Source of the DNA: Mangrovicoccus sp. HB161399 | Lineage (GTDB): Bacteria > Pseudomonadota > Alphaproteobacteria > Rhodobacterales > Rhodobacteraceae | Assembly: GCF_013184745.1 (NCBI RefSeq) | Contig: NZ_JAATVU010000009.1 | Coordinates: forward strand, 97,707-161,706 | DNA length: 64,000 nt | Reading direction: 5' to 3' | Part shown: piece by piece, positions 1-9,032 of the stretch | How the letters are laid out: the number at the start of each line of letters is the position of its first letter | Position numbering within the stretch: position 1 is the first letter of the stretch | Program-made: the position numbers and the translations under genes | The notes under the pieces: generated by a model | Database searches by the model: none | The model's input: the letters and a program-made list of their open reading frames with translations, nothing else | Told to the model about the DNA's origin: nothing

Positions 1-220
1 TCGGTCAAGTTCAGCGCGGCCGCTTCTGTCACCGCCGCGGTCGCCTCGTCCCTCGGACCGGTGGCGGTCCCGAGACGTCCAGCCTTCGACATGCGCATCC
101 GCTTCGGGCAGCAGCTTGCCCTTCGCCCGCGCCTCGGCGCGCCGTTTCGCGAGCGTGCCCCGCGAGATCCCTTCCTCAGCCGACAGCCGGTTCAAGGACA
201 TTCGCCATGGCCGCTCGGAC
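1..220 (-). pseudogene. IS3-family OrfA-like transposase remnant, runs off the left edge
   Basis: Read on the minus strand, this stretch encodes a helix-turn-helix transposase fragment: SAEEGISRGTLAKRRAEARA followed by a stretch ending EGWTSRD. This resembles the N-terminal DNA-binding half of IS3-type OrfA proteins. After the WTSRD motif the recognisable continuation (ATAAVTEAAALN) is in a different frame, so the fragment carries a frameshift. No start codon with a ribosome site is evident. It is a decayed insertion-sequence relic, and the window edge hides the rest. Identification rests on motif recall, not on an alignment. Confidence 0.55.
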
Positions 221-976
221 CAGCGGTGCGGCATGGCCCATTGTTCGGCGGCAGCATCTTCGCGGAAACCGCCGCCTTTCGTTCCGGCGAACAGCCCACT
301 GGCCATCCTGTCCCGCCCGCCTCGACGCAAGGTCTCAGATCGAAGGACGGTGACAACTACCCTGCACGAGGGGGGGAGACGCATGCTGTTAGTCCCGCCG
401 CCAGGAGCTGGGTTTGGACCGAGGCAGCCCATTTTCGCTGGGGCAGATTCCGACCTGAGCGGCTCGGACTGCCGCCGATGTCATCATCGCTTGGTCCGCC
501 GTGGTCGCGGAAAGGCCGGAGGAGGCCATGAGGTCAGGGGGGATCCCTGCCCAGCTACCCGAGCACCGCATCAGGCGCCAGAGTATCCTCGTGGAGTGCA
601 AGCCAGCACGGCGCGATGGTCTGCATTTCCGAGTTCGCCGCCGCGTTCTCGCCCGGTCTCTGGGCGGCAATGCGGCGGACCAGAGCGATCCGTGCAGGAC
701 CTGCCTGAAAGCGTCGCGCAAGTCGGCGGGTGGTTTCGGATCGGAGCCTTCAAGGGAACGTGGCCTGCGGCCTGGCCATGACCGCGGTGTCCCGCGCGAT
801 CTCGATGTGTCGGATCATTTTTCAGGAGCCTGTCGGTTCGGGATGGACCTGGCTCTGCATCCACGTTGCCAAGCCTGCCGCGACGATGCCGCAGGGGGCG
901 GGCGGGCCGCATGACTGAGCCTCGCCCGCGGGTCCCGGACTGGGAGTTGCTTCGCTCTCAGGGAAAAGGGCTCCCT
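221..976. other. No recognisable gene
   Basis: GC-rich sequence with several overlapping open frames on both strands, none with a recognisable domain or convincing ribosome-binding site. It lies between two transposase relics and is probably decayed mobile-element or intergenic DNA. Confidence 0.4.
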
Positions 977-1276
977 ATGAGCACACAGTGCCGCCGCCAC
1001 TTCCCGGCGGAGTTCAAGGAACGGCGCCTAGCCCGGCTTTCCGAGCCGGATGCCGCCCGAACCAGCGTCAACCGGGAACTGGGCGCGACGCCGCCGCAGC
1101 TGAAGGGCTGGCGGCTCGAACCGACAGCCGCAGGCTCGGCCGAGGCGATCCGCAAGCAGCAGGCCGAGGCTACGGAATTGGCCGAGCTGCGCTTGGAGAA
1201 CCGGTGCCTCAATGAAGAGGCGGAAGTGATGGGTAAGGCATCGGCCTTTTTCGCGCAGTGGGCGGAGAAGCCGTGA
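977..1276 (+). CDS. IS3-family transposase OrfA (relic element)
   Basis: A 99-residue OrfA-like protein. It begins with the typical IS3 pattern in which an FPAEFKERRLARLSEP segment leads into a helix-turn-helix (TSVNRELGATPPQLKGWRLE). A leucine-zipper-like helix follows (ELAELRLENRCLNEEAEVMG), ending in KASAFFAQ. In intact IS3 elements OrfA is fused to the OrfB integrase by programmed frameshifting. Here OrfB directly downstream is broken, so the element should not move by itself. The start chosen is the ATG just before the conserved N terminus; longer in-frame extensions are not conserved in type. Confidence 0.7.
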   Translation: MSTQCRRHFPAEFKERRLARLSEPDAARTSVNRELGATPPQLKGWRLEPTAAGSAEAIRKQQAEATELAELRLENRCLNEEAEVMGKASAFFAQWAEKP

Positions 1277-1711
1277 AGGACAAGCTCGCCTTCATCGCTG
1301 CCCACGTTGCCGACCGCGCCGTCCGCGCGCGGACGGCGCGGTCGGACGGATAGCGCTCTGGGCCGCGCCCTGCCGGGCTTTTCGGTGAGCAGGAGCTGGC
1401 CGCATTCTTGGCGCGCCAGGCTGCGGAGGATGCGCCGTTGCCGCAGATGCGAGCAGTCGTCGAGGCCGGCCACCGGCGGTACGGCGCGCCGCGCTTCCAT
1501 GCCGAGCCGTGCGACCAGGGCATCCGCAGAGCCAAGAAAGACGGTGGCCAACCTCATGAAAGACATTGGGCTCTTGCCTCGACGCCGGGGGCGCATGCAG
1601 CGGACGACCGAAAGCCGACGCAAACCATGGATCGCGCCAAACCTCCCTCAGCGGAATTTCGGCAAGTTGTCCTGGCGCGTGAAGCCCGCGCTGGAATGCC
1701 GAGTGTCCTGA
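1273..1711 (+). pseudogene. IS3-family transposase OrfB, frameshifted
   Basis: Pieces of the OrfB integrase appear in order but in different frames. The first is KDKLAFIAAHVADRAV, overlapping the OrfA stop. Then comes GHRRYGAPRFHAE with GIRRAKK, then VANLMKDIGLLPRRRGR and IAPNLPQRNF. These match the N-terminal HTH-like region of IS3 OrfB and the start of the integrase core. The catalytic DDE residues are absent, so the gene is truncated as well as frameshifted. It is a dead copy of the element represented by the adjacent OrfA. Confidence 0.65.
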
Positions 1712-2198
1712 TTGAGGAGGATAGGACCGCAAGAGCACGCCGACCCTCCCATCAGGTCACTTCCTGCTCGGCTCCGCCGAGATGGCCACCTGGAAAATGC
1801 GACAGTGCGATGTCGTAAGATCAAATGAGATATAGGTCAGGCCATCAGGCCGCGGTGGCATGTTCACGGTCTGGCGGATGCCCACTTGCTCCGTGCGGAC
1901 GGCACATGTGTCCGTACCAAACTGGCGTGGGCCTGTTCCAGCCTGTCATGCCCGATCGGCCGGAAGCCGATCGCGCGGTCTCGGGCCAGGAGGCAGCGGA
2001 TCGTGCCCCAGTGCCGCCGGTCGGGCCCGTCGAAGGGGAAGGCCCGGGCGGCGCGCGGCTTCGCCGCGATGCAGTCCGTCTGTATCCCTGGGGCGTCCTG
2101 CAGGACGACACAGGTGCCGGTGCCGCATGAGCCGGGCCTGGTGGCTCCCTGGGCCGGTTCCGGTCCGGGGAGCGGCGTTGGAGCCTGCAGCATGCAAG
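1712..2198. other. No recognisable gene
   Basis: About 490 bp between the transposase relic and the scoB terminator. Open frames exist on both strands, including a minus-strand frame with the segment FPFDGPDRRHWGTIRC. I recognise no family in any of them and see no good start signal. Confidence 0.4.
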
Positions 2199-2220
2199 AG
2201 GGCGCCCCTGAGGGCGCCCT
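2199..2220 (-). terminator. Stem-loop terminator after scoB
   Basis: A perfect 9-bp GC-rich inverted repeat (AGGGCGCCC / GGGCGCCCT) with a CTGA loop, 26 bp beyond the scoB stop codon. The T tract on the minus strand is minimal. Confidence 0.6.
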
Positions 2221-2246
2221 GGAAATGCAATGCTGCCGGGGACCGA

Positions 2247-2876
2247 TCAGTCGACCAGGGTCGCTTCGGTTGCGGCGCGCAGCTCTTCCTCGGAGACGCC
2301 GTCGGCCAGCTCGACGATCTTCAGGCCGCCCTCGACCACGTCGAGCACGCCCAGGTTGGTGATGATCCGGTCGACCACGCCCTTGCCTGTCAGCGGCAGG
2401 GTGCATTCCTTAAGGACCTTCGATTCGCCGTGCTTGTTGGCGTGGTCCATGACGACGACCACGCGGCCGACGCCGGCCACCAGGTCCATCGCGCCGCCCA
2501 TGCCCTTGACCAGCTTGCCCGGAATCATCCAGTTAGCCAGGTCGCCGTTCTCGGCCACTTCCATCGCGCCCAGGATCGCCGCCGCGATCTTGCCGCCGCG
2601 GATCATGCCGAAGCTGGTCGCGCTGTCGAAATACGCGGTGTTCGGCACCTCGGTGATGGTCTGCTTGCCGGCGTTGATCAGGTCAGGATCCTCTTCGCCC
2701 TCGTAGGGGAAGGGGCCCATGCCGAGCATGCCGTTCTCGGATTGCAGCGTCACCGTCACCCCCTCGGGGATGAAGTTCGGAACCAGGGTCGGGATGCCGA
2801 TCCCCAGGTTCACATAGGTGCCGTCTTCGAGTTCCTTCGCGGCGCGTGCCGCCATCTGGTTGCGGTCCCAAGGCAT
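2247..2876 (-). CDS. scoB: 3-oxoacid CoA-transferase subunit B
   Basis: A 209-residue beta subunit of succinyl-CoA (or acetoacetyl-CoA):3-ketoacid CoA-transferase. This enzyme moves CoA from succinyl-CoA to acetoacetate for ketone-body or PHB-derived carbon use in the cytosol. The N terminus ([20 protein letters not shown]) and the catalytic-glutamate segment [11 protein letters not shown] are typical, and the length is normal. An in-frame extension upstream exists, but the ATG at 2876 has a good GGGAGG ribosome site and the family N terminus. It pairs with scoA upstream; an unrelated membrane-protein gene sits between the two subunits. Confidence 0.93.
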   Translation of the reverse strand: MPWDRNQMAARAAKELEDGTYVNLGIGIPTLVPNFIPEGVTVTLQSENGMLGMGPFPYEGEEDPDLINAGKQTITEVPNTAYFDSATSFGMIRGGKIAAAILGAMEVAENGDLANWMIPGKLVKGMGGAMDLVAGVGRVVVVMDHANKHGESKVLKECTLPLTGKGVVDRIITNLGVLDVVEGGLKIVELADGVSEEELRAATEATLVD

Positions 2877-2896
2877 GTCGGTGCCTCCCTCATCTG

Positions 2897-3532
2897 TTAA
2901 CCTGTCTGGAATGCCGCGGAGATCAGCTCGATCATGCCGAACCCCGCGGTTTGGAAACTCAGGGCCATGGACACTGGCCTGGCCCTCAGAGATGCGTCCC
3001 ACCAGCCGGTGCCGCCGGATCCCGCCGCGGCAGGGCCTTCCTCCACCTCGAGCCGTCCCGCCCCGAAGCGTGCCCGGATCTCCGCCCGCGATGCCAGGGC
3101 AATCCGCGAGGGCGCGCCGGTGACAAGGAAGGCGAAATACTGCGCCGGCGCGATCACCATCAGCCAGCCCAGCACGGCCGCCGCGAAAAGCAGCGCCCAG
3201 GGGATCATCAGGAGCCTGTCGAGCGGTCCCACCGGCCCGCCGCGGTTTCGGCTGCGCAGATGGGTGCCCATCACCCGGAGCGGGAGCCCCGCCACCTGCA
3301 AAGCCGCGCCGCAGAATTCCCGCGGATTGGCCGAGATCAGCCCGGCATTCGCCTCCCAGCCGGGCCAGGCCCAGCCGATGGCGGCAAGTCCGAGGCTGAT
3401 CAGCGCGCCGGAGGCGAGATACCACTGCGCATAGCTCTGGCCGAAGGCGGCGAAGACGGCCGAAGCGGCGACGACCAGTCCGGCCGGCAGGGCCAGCCAG
3501 GCAAGATCCCGCATCGGCGCCTCCGGCCGCAT
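2897..3532 (-). CDS. Hypothetical membrane protein between scoA and scoB
   Basis: A 211-residue protein with two or three hydrophobic segments: near residues 10-28 ([20 protein letters not shown]), about 39-58, and about 109-130 ([20 protein letters not shown]). Between them is a polar region and a Gly/Ala-rich C-terminal half. I recognise no family. It is 6 bp after scoA and 20 bp before scoB, so it is almost certainly co-transcribed with them. A transport or regulatory link to ketoacid metabolism is only a guess from context. Confidence 0.75.
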   Translation of the reverse strand: MRPEAPMRDLAWLALPAGLVVAASAVFAAFGQSYAQWYLASGALISLGLAAIGWAWPGWEANAGLISANPREFCGAALQVAGLPLRVMGTHLRSRNRGGPVGPLDRLLMIPWALLFAAAVLGWLMVIAPAQYFAFLVTGAPSRIALASRAEIRARFGAGRLEVEEGPAAAGSGGTGWWDASLRARPVSMALSFQTAGFGMIELISAAFQTG

Positions 3533-3538
3533 CCTGCG

Positions 3539-4243
3539 TCAGGCCTCGGCGCGGGCGCGGGTGGTGACCTTCTCGATCCGCTTCTCGTGCTCGCCCTGGA
3601 TCAGGCGGTGGACATAGATGCCCGGCATGTGGATCTGGTCGGGATCGAGCGTGCCCACCGGCACGATTTCCTCGACCTCCATCACGCAGACCTTGCCGCA
3701 CATCGCGGCCGGCGGATTGAAGTTGCGGGCGGTCTTGCGGAAGATGCAGTTGCCGCTCTCGTCGGCTTTCCAGGCCTTCACGATGGAGAGGTCGGCGAAG
3801 ATGCCCTTCTCCATGATGTAGGTCTCGCCGTCGAAATCCTTGTGTTCCTTGCCCTCGGCGATCTGGGTGCCGACGCCGGTCTTGGTGTAGAATCCGGGGA
3901 TGCCGCAGCCGCCGGCGCGCATGCGCTCCGCCAGGGTGCCCTGCGGGTTGAACTCCAGCTCCAGCTCGCCGGAGAGGTACTGGCGCATGAATTCGGCGTT
4001 CTCGCCCACATAGGACGACATCATCTTCTTGACCTGCTTGGTCTGCAGCAGGATCCCCAGGCCGAAATCATCGACGCCGGCGTTGTTCGAGGCGACGGTG
4101 AGGTCCTTGGTGCCGGCTTCCTTGATCGCCTGGATCAGGAGCTCCGGAATGCCGCACAGGCCGAAACCGCCTGCCGCGATCAGCATCCCGTCGAACAGAA
4201 GGCCGTCGAGCGCCTCGGCGGCCGATCCGTAAACTTTCTTCAT
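3539..4243 (-). CDS. scoA: 3-oxoacid CoA-transferase subunit A
   Basis: The 234-residue alpha subunit of the 3-ketoacid CoA-transferase, partner of scoB downstream. The N-terminal [16 protein letters not shown], the CoA-transferase I motif [12 protein letters not shown], and the later glycine-rich segment [12 protein letters not shown] with its TGVGT continuation are typical of the family. The start at 4243 follows a purine-rich AAAGGGG ribosome site; a longer in-frame start lacks family similarity. It is first in the scoA - membrane protein - scoB operon. Confidence 0.93.
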   Translation of the reverse strand: MKKVYGSAAEALDGLLFDGMLIAAGGFGLCGIPELLIQAIKEAGTKDLTVASNNAGVDDFGLGILLQTKQVKKMMSSYVGENAEFMRQYLSGELELEFNPQGTLAERMRAGGCGIPGFYTKTGVGTQIAEGKEHKDFDGETYIMEKGIFADLSIVKAWKADESGNCIFRKTARNFNPPAAMCGKVCVMEVEEIVPVGTLDPDQIHMPGIYVHRLIQGEHEKRIEKVTTRARAEA

Positions 4244-4369
4244 TGGGTATCCCCTTTGCCTCCACTCCCGAGCGTTTTGACGCGCCGCAGCGAAGGTGTC
4301 AACGGAATGGCTGCATACCAAATCGGGTATCGTTCGGGCAGCTTCGCGGCGGATGCATTGCTGTGCGGT

Positions 4370-4960
4370 TCAGAGCCGGTGGACCAATCGCGTGGCGCGG
4401 CGGAAGCCCAGCACCGGCGCCAGCGGACCGGCGCGGACGGCCTCCTGGGCCCGGTAGCCGCGCCGCTCGTAGAGCGCGCGGGCGCGCGGATTGCGGTCAT
4501 CGACCTCCAGCCGGATCGCGCCCAGGCCGCGGCGGCGCGCCTCGGTCTCGATCCCGTCGATCAGCCGCGAGCCGATTCCGAGGCCGCGCAGGTCGGACCG
4601 GACGCAGAGCGCTTCGAGCATCAGCTCGCCGTCCCGGGCCTCCCGGCCGAAACGCTCGAGCAGCCAGCTGCGCCAGAGCGTGCCGAAGCGGCCGTAGACC
4701 GGGCGCAGCTGTTCGGGCCCCAGCTCGACCAGTCCGGCTCCGCAGGGCAGGCGGAAGCCCGCCACACCGAGGATGGCGCCGCCGGGCGAGGCGGCGGCAA
4801 GGGCGCAGTCGGGGCGGATGGCCTGCGCCAGCACCGCCAGCGCCTTGGGCTCCGGGAAGAGAGCCGTGCCGAGCTTGCGCGAGAAGGCCTGCCAGACCAG
4901 CGCCGCGGCCGCGCCGCGTTCGGTCCCGGAGAGCATCCGGACGTGGCAGGCAGGGGACAC
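4370..4960 (-). CDS. GNAT-family N-acetyltransferase
   Basis: A 196-residue acetyltransferase of unknown substrate. The acetyl-CoA loop is RSDLRGLGIGSRLID (motif A, R/Q-x-x-G-x-G/A), followed by EARRRGLGAIRLEVDDRNPRARALYERRGY, the classical GNAT motif B. The proposed GTG start lies 4 bp after the topA stop codon; an ATG at 4936 is an alternative. A much longer frame overlapping topA antisense to no domain was not used. Tandem placement behind topA suggests one transcript. Confidence 0.8.
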   Translation of the reverse strand: MSPACHVRMLSGTERGAAAALVWQAFSRKLGTALFPEPKALAVLAQAIRPDCALAAASPGGAILGVAGFRLPCGAGLVELGPEQLRPVYGRFGTLWRSWLLERFGREARDGELMLEALCVRSDLRGLGIGSRLIDGIETEARRRGLGAIRLEVDDRNPRARALYERRGYRAQEAVRAGPLAPVLGFRRATRLVHRL

Positions 4961-4964
4961 CGCG

Positions 4965-7598
4965 CTATTCCAGGACGTCCGGGCCTTCGCCGTCCTTCTT
5001 CGCCGCCTTCTTGGCAGCGGGCTTTTTCGCTGCGGTCTTCTTGGCGGCCGGTTTCTTGGCCGCAGCCTTCTTCGCCGTGCCCTTCTTGGCGCCGGACTTG
5101 GTCGCGCGGGCATTGACCAGCTCGACCGCCAGATCCAGCGTCACGTCCTCGGGCTCCACCGTTTCCGGCAGCGTCGCGTTGACCTTGCCCCATTTGACAT
5201 AGGGCCCGTAGCGGCCCTTCATCACCGACAGCTCGCCGCCTTCGGGATGCTCGCCGAGTTCCTTCAGCGGCTTGGTCGCGGCCGGCTTCCCGCGCTTGGG
5301 CTTGGCGGCCAGCACCTCCACCGCGCGGTTCATGCCGATGGTGAAGACCTCTTCGACATCATCGAGGTTGGCGTTCGTGCCGCCCTTGTTGGAAATCGAG
5401 TCGGCGTGCTTCAGATAGGGCCCGTAGCGGCCGAGATTGGCCCAGATCATCACCCCGTCCTCGGGGTGGGGGCCGATCTCGCGCGGCAGGGACAGCAGCT
5501 TCACGGCCTGTTCCAGCGTGACATCCTCGGGCGGCCAGGCTTTCGGCACGGACTGGCGCGGCGGCTTCGGATTCTCGTCGGTCGCCGGGCCGCGCTGGAC
5601 ATAAGGGCCGAACCGGCCCTTGAAGACGCGGATTTCCTCGCCAGCATCCTCGCCCAGCAGCTTGCCTTCGGGCGGGATCGCGCGGGCGGCCTCGTCGCCT
5701 TCGAGCGGCGGGCCGAAGGGGCGGGTGAAGCGGCATTCGGGATAGTTCGAGCAGCCGATGAAGGCGCCGCCGGAGCGCGCCGTGCGCATCGACAGCCGTC
5801 CGGTGCCGCAATTCGGGCAGATCCGCGGGTCGGTGCCGTCTTCCTTGGGCGGGTAGAGATGCGGCGCCAGCGCCTCGTCGATCTGGTCGAGCACTTCGGA
5901 GATGCGCAGGTCGGCGGTTTCCTCGATCGCCGCCGAGAAATCGCGCCAGAACTGCCGCAGCACCTCCTTGTAGTCGCGGCTGCCCGCCGAAACGTCGTCG
6001 AGCTCGTTTTCCAGCCCGGCGGTGAAGTCGTACTCGACGTAGCGCCGGAAATACTTGGTGAGGAAAATCGTCACCAGCCGCCCCTTGTCCTCGGGGATCA
6101 GCCGGTTCTGTTCCTTGGTGACGTAGCCGCGGTCCTGGATCGTGGTGACGATCGAGGCATAGGTGGAGGGCCGCCCGATGCCGAGCTCCTCCATCTTCTT
6201 CACCAGCGTTGCCTCGGTATAGCGCGGCGGCGGCTGGGTGAAATGCTGCTCGGGCGTGACCCCGTCCTTCTTCATCGGCTCGCCTTCGGCGACCTGCGGC
6301 AGGCGGCGGTCGTCGTCATCCTCGGGCTCGTCGCGGCCTTCCTCGTAGACCTTTAGGAAGCCGTCGAACAGGATCACCTGTCCGGTGGCGCGCAGCCCGA
6401 CCTGGCCGTCGGCGGAAAAGACCTCCATCGTGGTGCGTTCCAGCCGCGCGGCCTCCATCTGGCTGGCCAGCGTGCGCTTCCAGATCAGGTCGTAGAGCTT
6501 GCGCTGGTCGGCATCGGAAATCTTCAGCTCGTCCGGCGCGGTCGACATCTCGGTCGGCCGGATGCATTCGTGGGCTTCCTGCGCGTTCTTGGCCTTGTTC
6601 TTGTAGGTCCGCGGCTTTTCCGGCAGGTATTCGGCGCCGTAGCGCGCCTTGATCGCGTCGCGCGCGGAGGTCACCGCCTCGGGCGCCATGTCGATGCCGT
6701 CGGTCCGCATGTAGGTGATGTGGCCCGCCTCGTAGAGCCGCTGTGCCGCCGACATGGTCTGGCGCGCGCCCATGCCGAATTTCCGGCTGGCTTCCTGCTG
6801 CAGCGTCGAGGTCATGAACGGCGGCGACGGATTGCGGCTGCCGGGGCGCGCTTCGACCGACTTGACCGAAAGGTCGCGTGAGCGGATCGCCTGCACCGCT
6901 AGGTCCGCAGCTTCGCTGGTGGGAATGTCGAACTTGTCGAGCTTCTTGCCGCCCAGAACGGTCAGGCGGGCCTCCAGCGTCTGGTTGCGCGGCGTCTTCA
7001 GCAGCGCCTTGACGGTCCAGTATTCCTGGGCGCGGAAGGCCTCGATCTCCATTTCGCGCTCGACGATCAGGCGGAGGCAGACGGATTGCACGCGGCCGGC
7101 GGACTTGGCGCCGGGCAGCTTTCGCCAGAGCACCGGCGACAGGTTGAAGCCGACGAGATAGTCGAGGGCACGGCGGGCCAGGTAGGCCTCCACCAGTTCC
7201 ATGTCGACATCGCGGGGCGATTTCATCGCGGTGGTGACGGCCGACTTGGTGATCGCGTTGAAGACCACGCGCTTGACGTCGGTGGTCTTCTTGATCGCCT
7301 TGCGCTTGGTCAGCGCCTCCTGGAGGTGCCAGGAAATCGCCTCTCCCTCGCGGTCGGGGTCGGTCGCGAGGATCAGCGCGTCGTCATTGGCCAGCGCGTC
7401 GGCGATCGCCTTGACGTGCTTCCTGCTGTCGGAGGCGATCTCCCACAGCATCTCGAAATCCTTGTCGGGATCGACGGAGCCGTTCTTGGGCGGCAGGTCG
7501 CGGACATGGCCGTAGGAGGCCAGGACCGTATAGTCGGATCCCAGATACTTGTTGATAGTCTTGGCTTTGGCCGGGGATTCGACGACGACGACGGGCAT
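4965..7598 (-). CDS. topA: DNA topoisomerase I (type IA)
   Basis: An 877-residue enzyme that relaxes negative supercoils through a 5'-phosphotyrosine intermediate. The Toprim start (VVVVESPAKAKTINKYLG) is followed by the metal-binding DPDREGEAISWH motif. The active-site tyrosine lies in GHITYMRTDGIDM at about residue 295. A C-terminal zinc finger follows (CPNCGTGRLSMR with FIGCSNYPEC, about residues 594-627). After that come repeated FKGRFGPYVQRG-type topoisomerase C-terminal repeats and a Lys/Ala-rich tail (KKPAAKKTAAKKPAAKK) of about 50 residues. The tail is common in alphaproteobacterial TopA. The gene follows dprA, 89 bp away. Confidence 0.97.
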   Translation of the reverse strand: MPVVVVESPAKAKTINKYLGSDYTVLASYGHVRDLPPKNGSVDPDKDFEMLWEIASDSRKHVKAIADALANDDALILATDPDREGEAISWHLQEALTKRKAIKKTTDVKRVVFNAITKSAVTTAMKSPRDVDMELVEAYLARRALDYLVGFNLSPVLWRKLPGAKSAGRVQSVCLRLIVEREMEIEAFRAQEYWTVKALLKTPRNQTLEARLTVLGGKKLDKFDIPTSEAADLAVQAIRSRDLSVKSVEARPGSRNPSPPFMTSTLQQEASRKFGMGARQTMSAAQRLYEAGHITYMRTDGIDMAPEAVTSARDAIKARYGAEYLPEKPRTYKNKAKNAQEAHECIRPTEMSTAPDELKISDADQRKLYDLIWKRTLASQMEAARLERTTMEVFSADGQVGLRATGQVILFDGFLKVYEEGRDEPEDDDDRRLPQVAEGEPMKKDGVTPEQHFTQPPPRYTEATLVKKMEELGIGRPSTYASIVTTIQDRGYVTKEQNRLIPEDKGRLVTIFLTKYFRRYVEYDFTAGLENELDDVSAGSRDYKEVLRQFWRDFSAAIEETADLRISEVLDQIDEALAPHLYPPKEDGTDPRICPNCGTGRLSMRTARSGGAFIGCSNYPECRFTRPFGPPLEGDEAARAIPPEGKLLGEDAGEEIRVFKGRFGPYVQRGPATDENPKPPRQSVPKAWPPEDVTLEQAVKLLSLPREIGPHPEDGVMIWANLGRYGPYLKHADSISNKGGTNANLDDVEEVFTIGMNRAVEVLAAKPKRGKPAATKPLKELGEHPEGGELSVMKGRYGPYVKWGKVNATLPETVEPEDVTLDLAVELVNARATKSGAKKGTAKKAAAKKPAAKKTAAKKPAAKKAAKKDGEGPDVLE

Positions 7599-7687
7599 TC
7601 ACGCTCTTCTCGGACTGACAGTCTTGAAACTGCCGGGTAGATGTGGCCGTTGCATCCTGAATGTCAATCCATGCAGGCTAGACCCGG

Positions 7688-8929
7688 TCAGTCGGCCAGG
7701 CTGACGAGTCCGCCGCTCTGGCGGGCGATGCGGCCCTCCAGCTCCAGCGCCAGAAGCACCGGCGACAGCTCGCTGGCGGGCAGGCCGAGATCGCGGATCA
7801 GCTGGTCCTCTGCGATGGGCGAAGGACCGATGCGGGAGAGGATTTGCTGATGCAGGGGCACGACCTGGGCCGCCGGGCGCGGGTCGGCGGGGGCGGGCGG
7901 ATGGCCGCCATTCGCGGCGCGTCCGCTGCCGCGCCGCAGCGGCGCCCGGGCAGGGTCGGGACGGGAGATCGCGGCCTGGTGCTGCAGCGCCTGATCGCGC
8001 CAGTTTGACGCAACCCGCTTCTCCGGCAGGGCGAGCGGCCCCAGCGCCTCTACGATGTCGTCGATTCCGCGCACAAGGCGGGCGCCGTCGCGGATCAGCA
8101 TGTTGCAGCCCGAAGCGCGGGCGTCGAAGGGATGGCCCGGCACCGCCATGACCTCGCGCCCCTGGTCGAGCGCGGCACGCGCGGTGATCAGGCTGCCGGA
8201 GCGCGCCGCTGCCTCGACCACGACGACGCCATGCGCCAGCCCCGAGATGATGCGGTTGCGGGGCGGGAAGTGCCGCGACTGCGGCTGCAGCCCGATCGCC
8301 TGTTCCGACAGGCGCAGGCCATCGCGGCCGATTTCGCGGAAAAGCACTGCGTTTTCCTGCGGGTAGACGGCATCGACGCCGCCTGCGAGCACGGCGACGG
8401 TGCCGGTGCGGAGGGAGGCGCCATGGGCGGCCGCGTCGATGCCGCGCGCCAGTCCGGAGACCACGGCGAAGCCTGCCTCGCCGAGCGCGCCGGCGAGCAA
8501 ACGCGCCATGCGCTCGCCCAGAGACGACGCATTGCGGGCGCCCACAAGGGCGATCATCGGGGCGTGGAGAAGCTCGGTCCGCCCGGCTGCCCAGAGCAGC
8601 GGCGGCGCGTCGGCGGTTTCGGCGAGTAGCGCCGGATAGTCGGGATCGCCAAGGCAGACGAGGCGCGCGCCGCATTTGCGGGCCGCCTTCATTTCCGCCC
8701 GCGCGGCCTCGACGGAGCAGGGCGCGTAATCCGCGACTCCGGCTGCGCGCGCCACCTCGGGCAGGGCCTCGAGCGCCGCTGCCGCGGTGCCGTGTTCGTC
8801 GATCAATCTGTGGAAAGTTGCCACCCCGACCCGGCGGGATCGAAATAGGCGGAGCCACGATAACCTGTCTTCTTCCAACTTGGGTGGGGTGAGGGGTGTG
8901 GGGATGGAAGAATACAGTGTCTTGGTCAT
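7688..8929 (-). CDS. dprA: DNA-processing protein DprA (Smf)
   Basis: A 413-residue DprA/Smf protein. It binds incoming single-stranded DNA and loads RecA during natural transformation. An N-terminal helical (SAM-like) region is followed by the Rossmann-like core with IALVGARNASSLGERMA, VVSGLARGIDAAAH, FPPRNRIISGLAHGVVVVEA and SGSLITARAALDQGREV, all signature DprA segments. A C-terminal winged-helix-like domain follows an Ala/Pro/Arg linker. The ATG at 8929 was preferred over an upstream in-frame start because similarity begins after it. It is upstream of and co-directional with topA. Confidence 0.93.
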   Translation of the reverse strand: MTKTLYSSIPTPLTPPKLEEDRLSWLRLFRSRRVGVATFHRLIDEHGTAAAALEALPEVARAAGVADYAPCSVEAARAEMKAARKCGARLVCLGDPDYPALLAETADAPPLLWAAGRTELLHAPMIALVGARNASSLGERMARLLAGALGEAGFAVVSGLARGIDAAAHGASLRTGTVAVLAGGVDAVYPQENAVLFREIGRDGLRLSEQAIGLQPQSRHFPPRNRIISGLAHGVVVVEAAARSGSLITARAALDQGREVMAVPGHPFDARASGCNMLIRDGARLVRGIDDIVEALGPLALPEKRVASNWRDQALQHQAAISRPDPARAPLRRGSGRAANGGHPPAPADPRPAAQVVPLHQQILSRIGPSPIAEDQLIRDLGLPASELSPVLLALELEGRIARQSGGLVSLAD

Positions 8930-9032
8930 CGCAGCTCCGCCCGAGGGGTGAAGCCAACATGGCGTTCTTAAGGTTAACGCTGGGTGAACGGATGCAGGGC
9001 CAGTCGAGAAAAAATGGAATATCTCGCTTTTT

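Noticed and set aside
2846..5116. 756-codon plus-strand frame across the sco region
   Set aside because: It is antisense to scoA and the GNAT gene, without any recognisable domain; the opposite strand explains the whole stretch.
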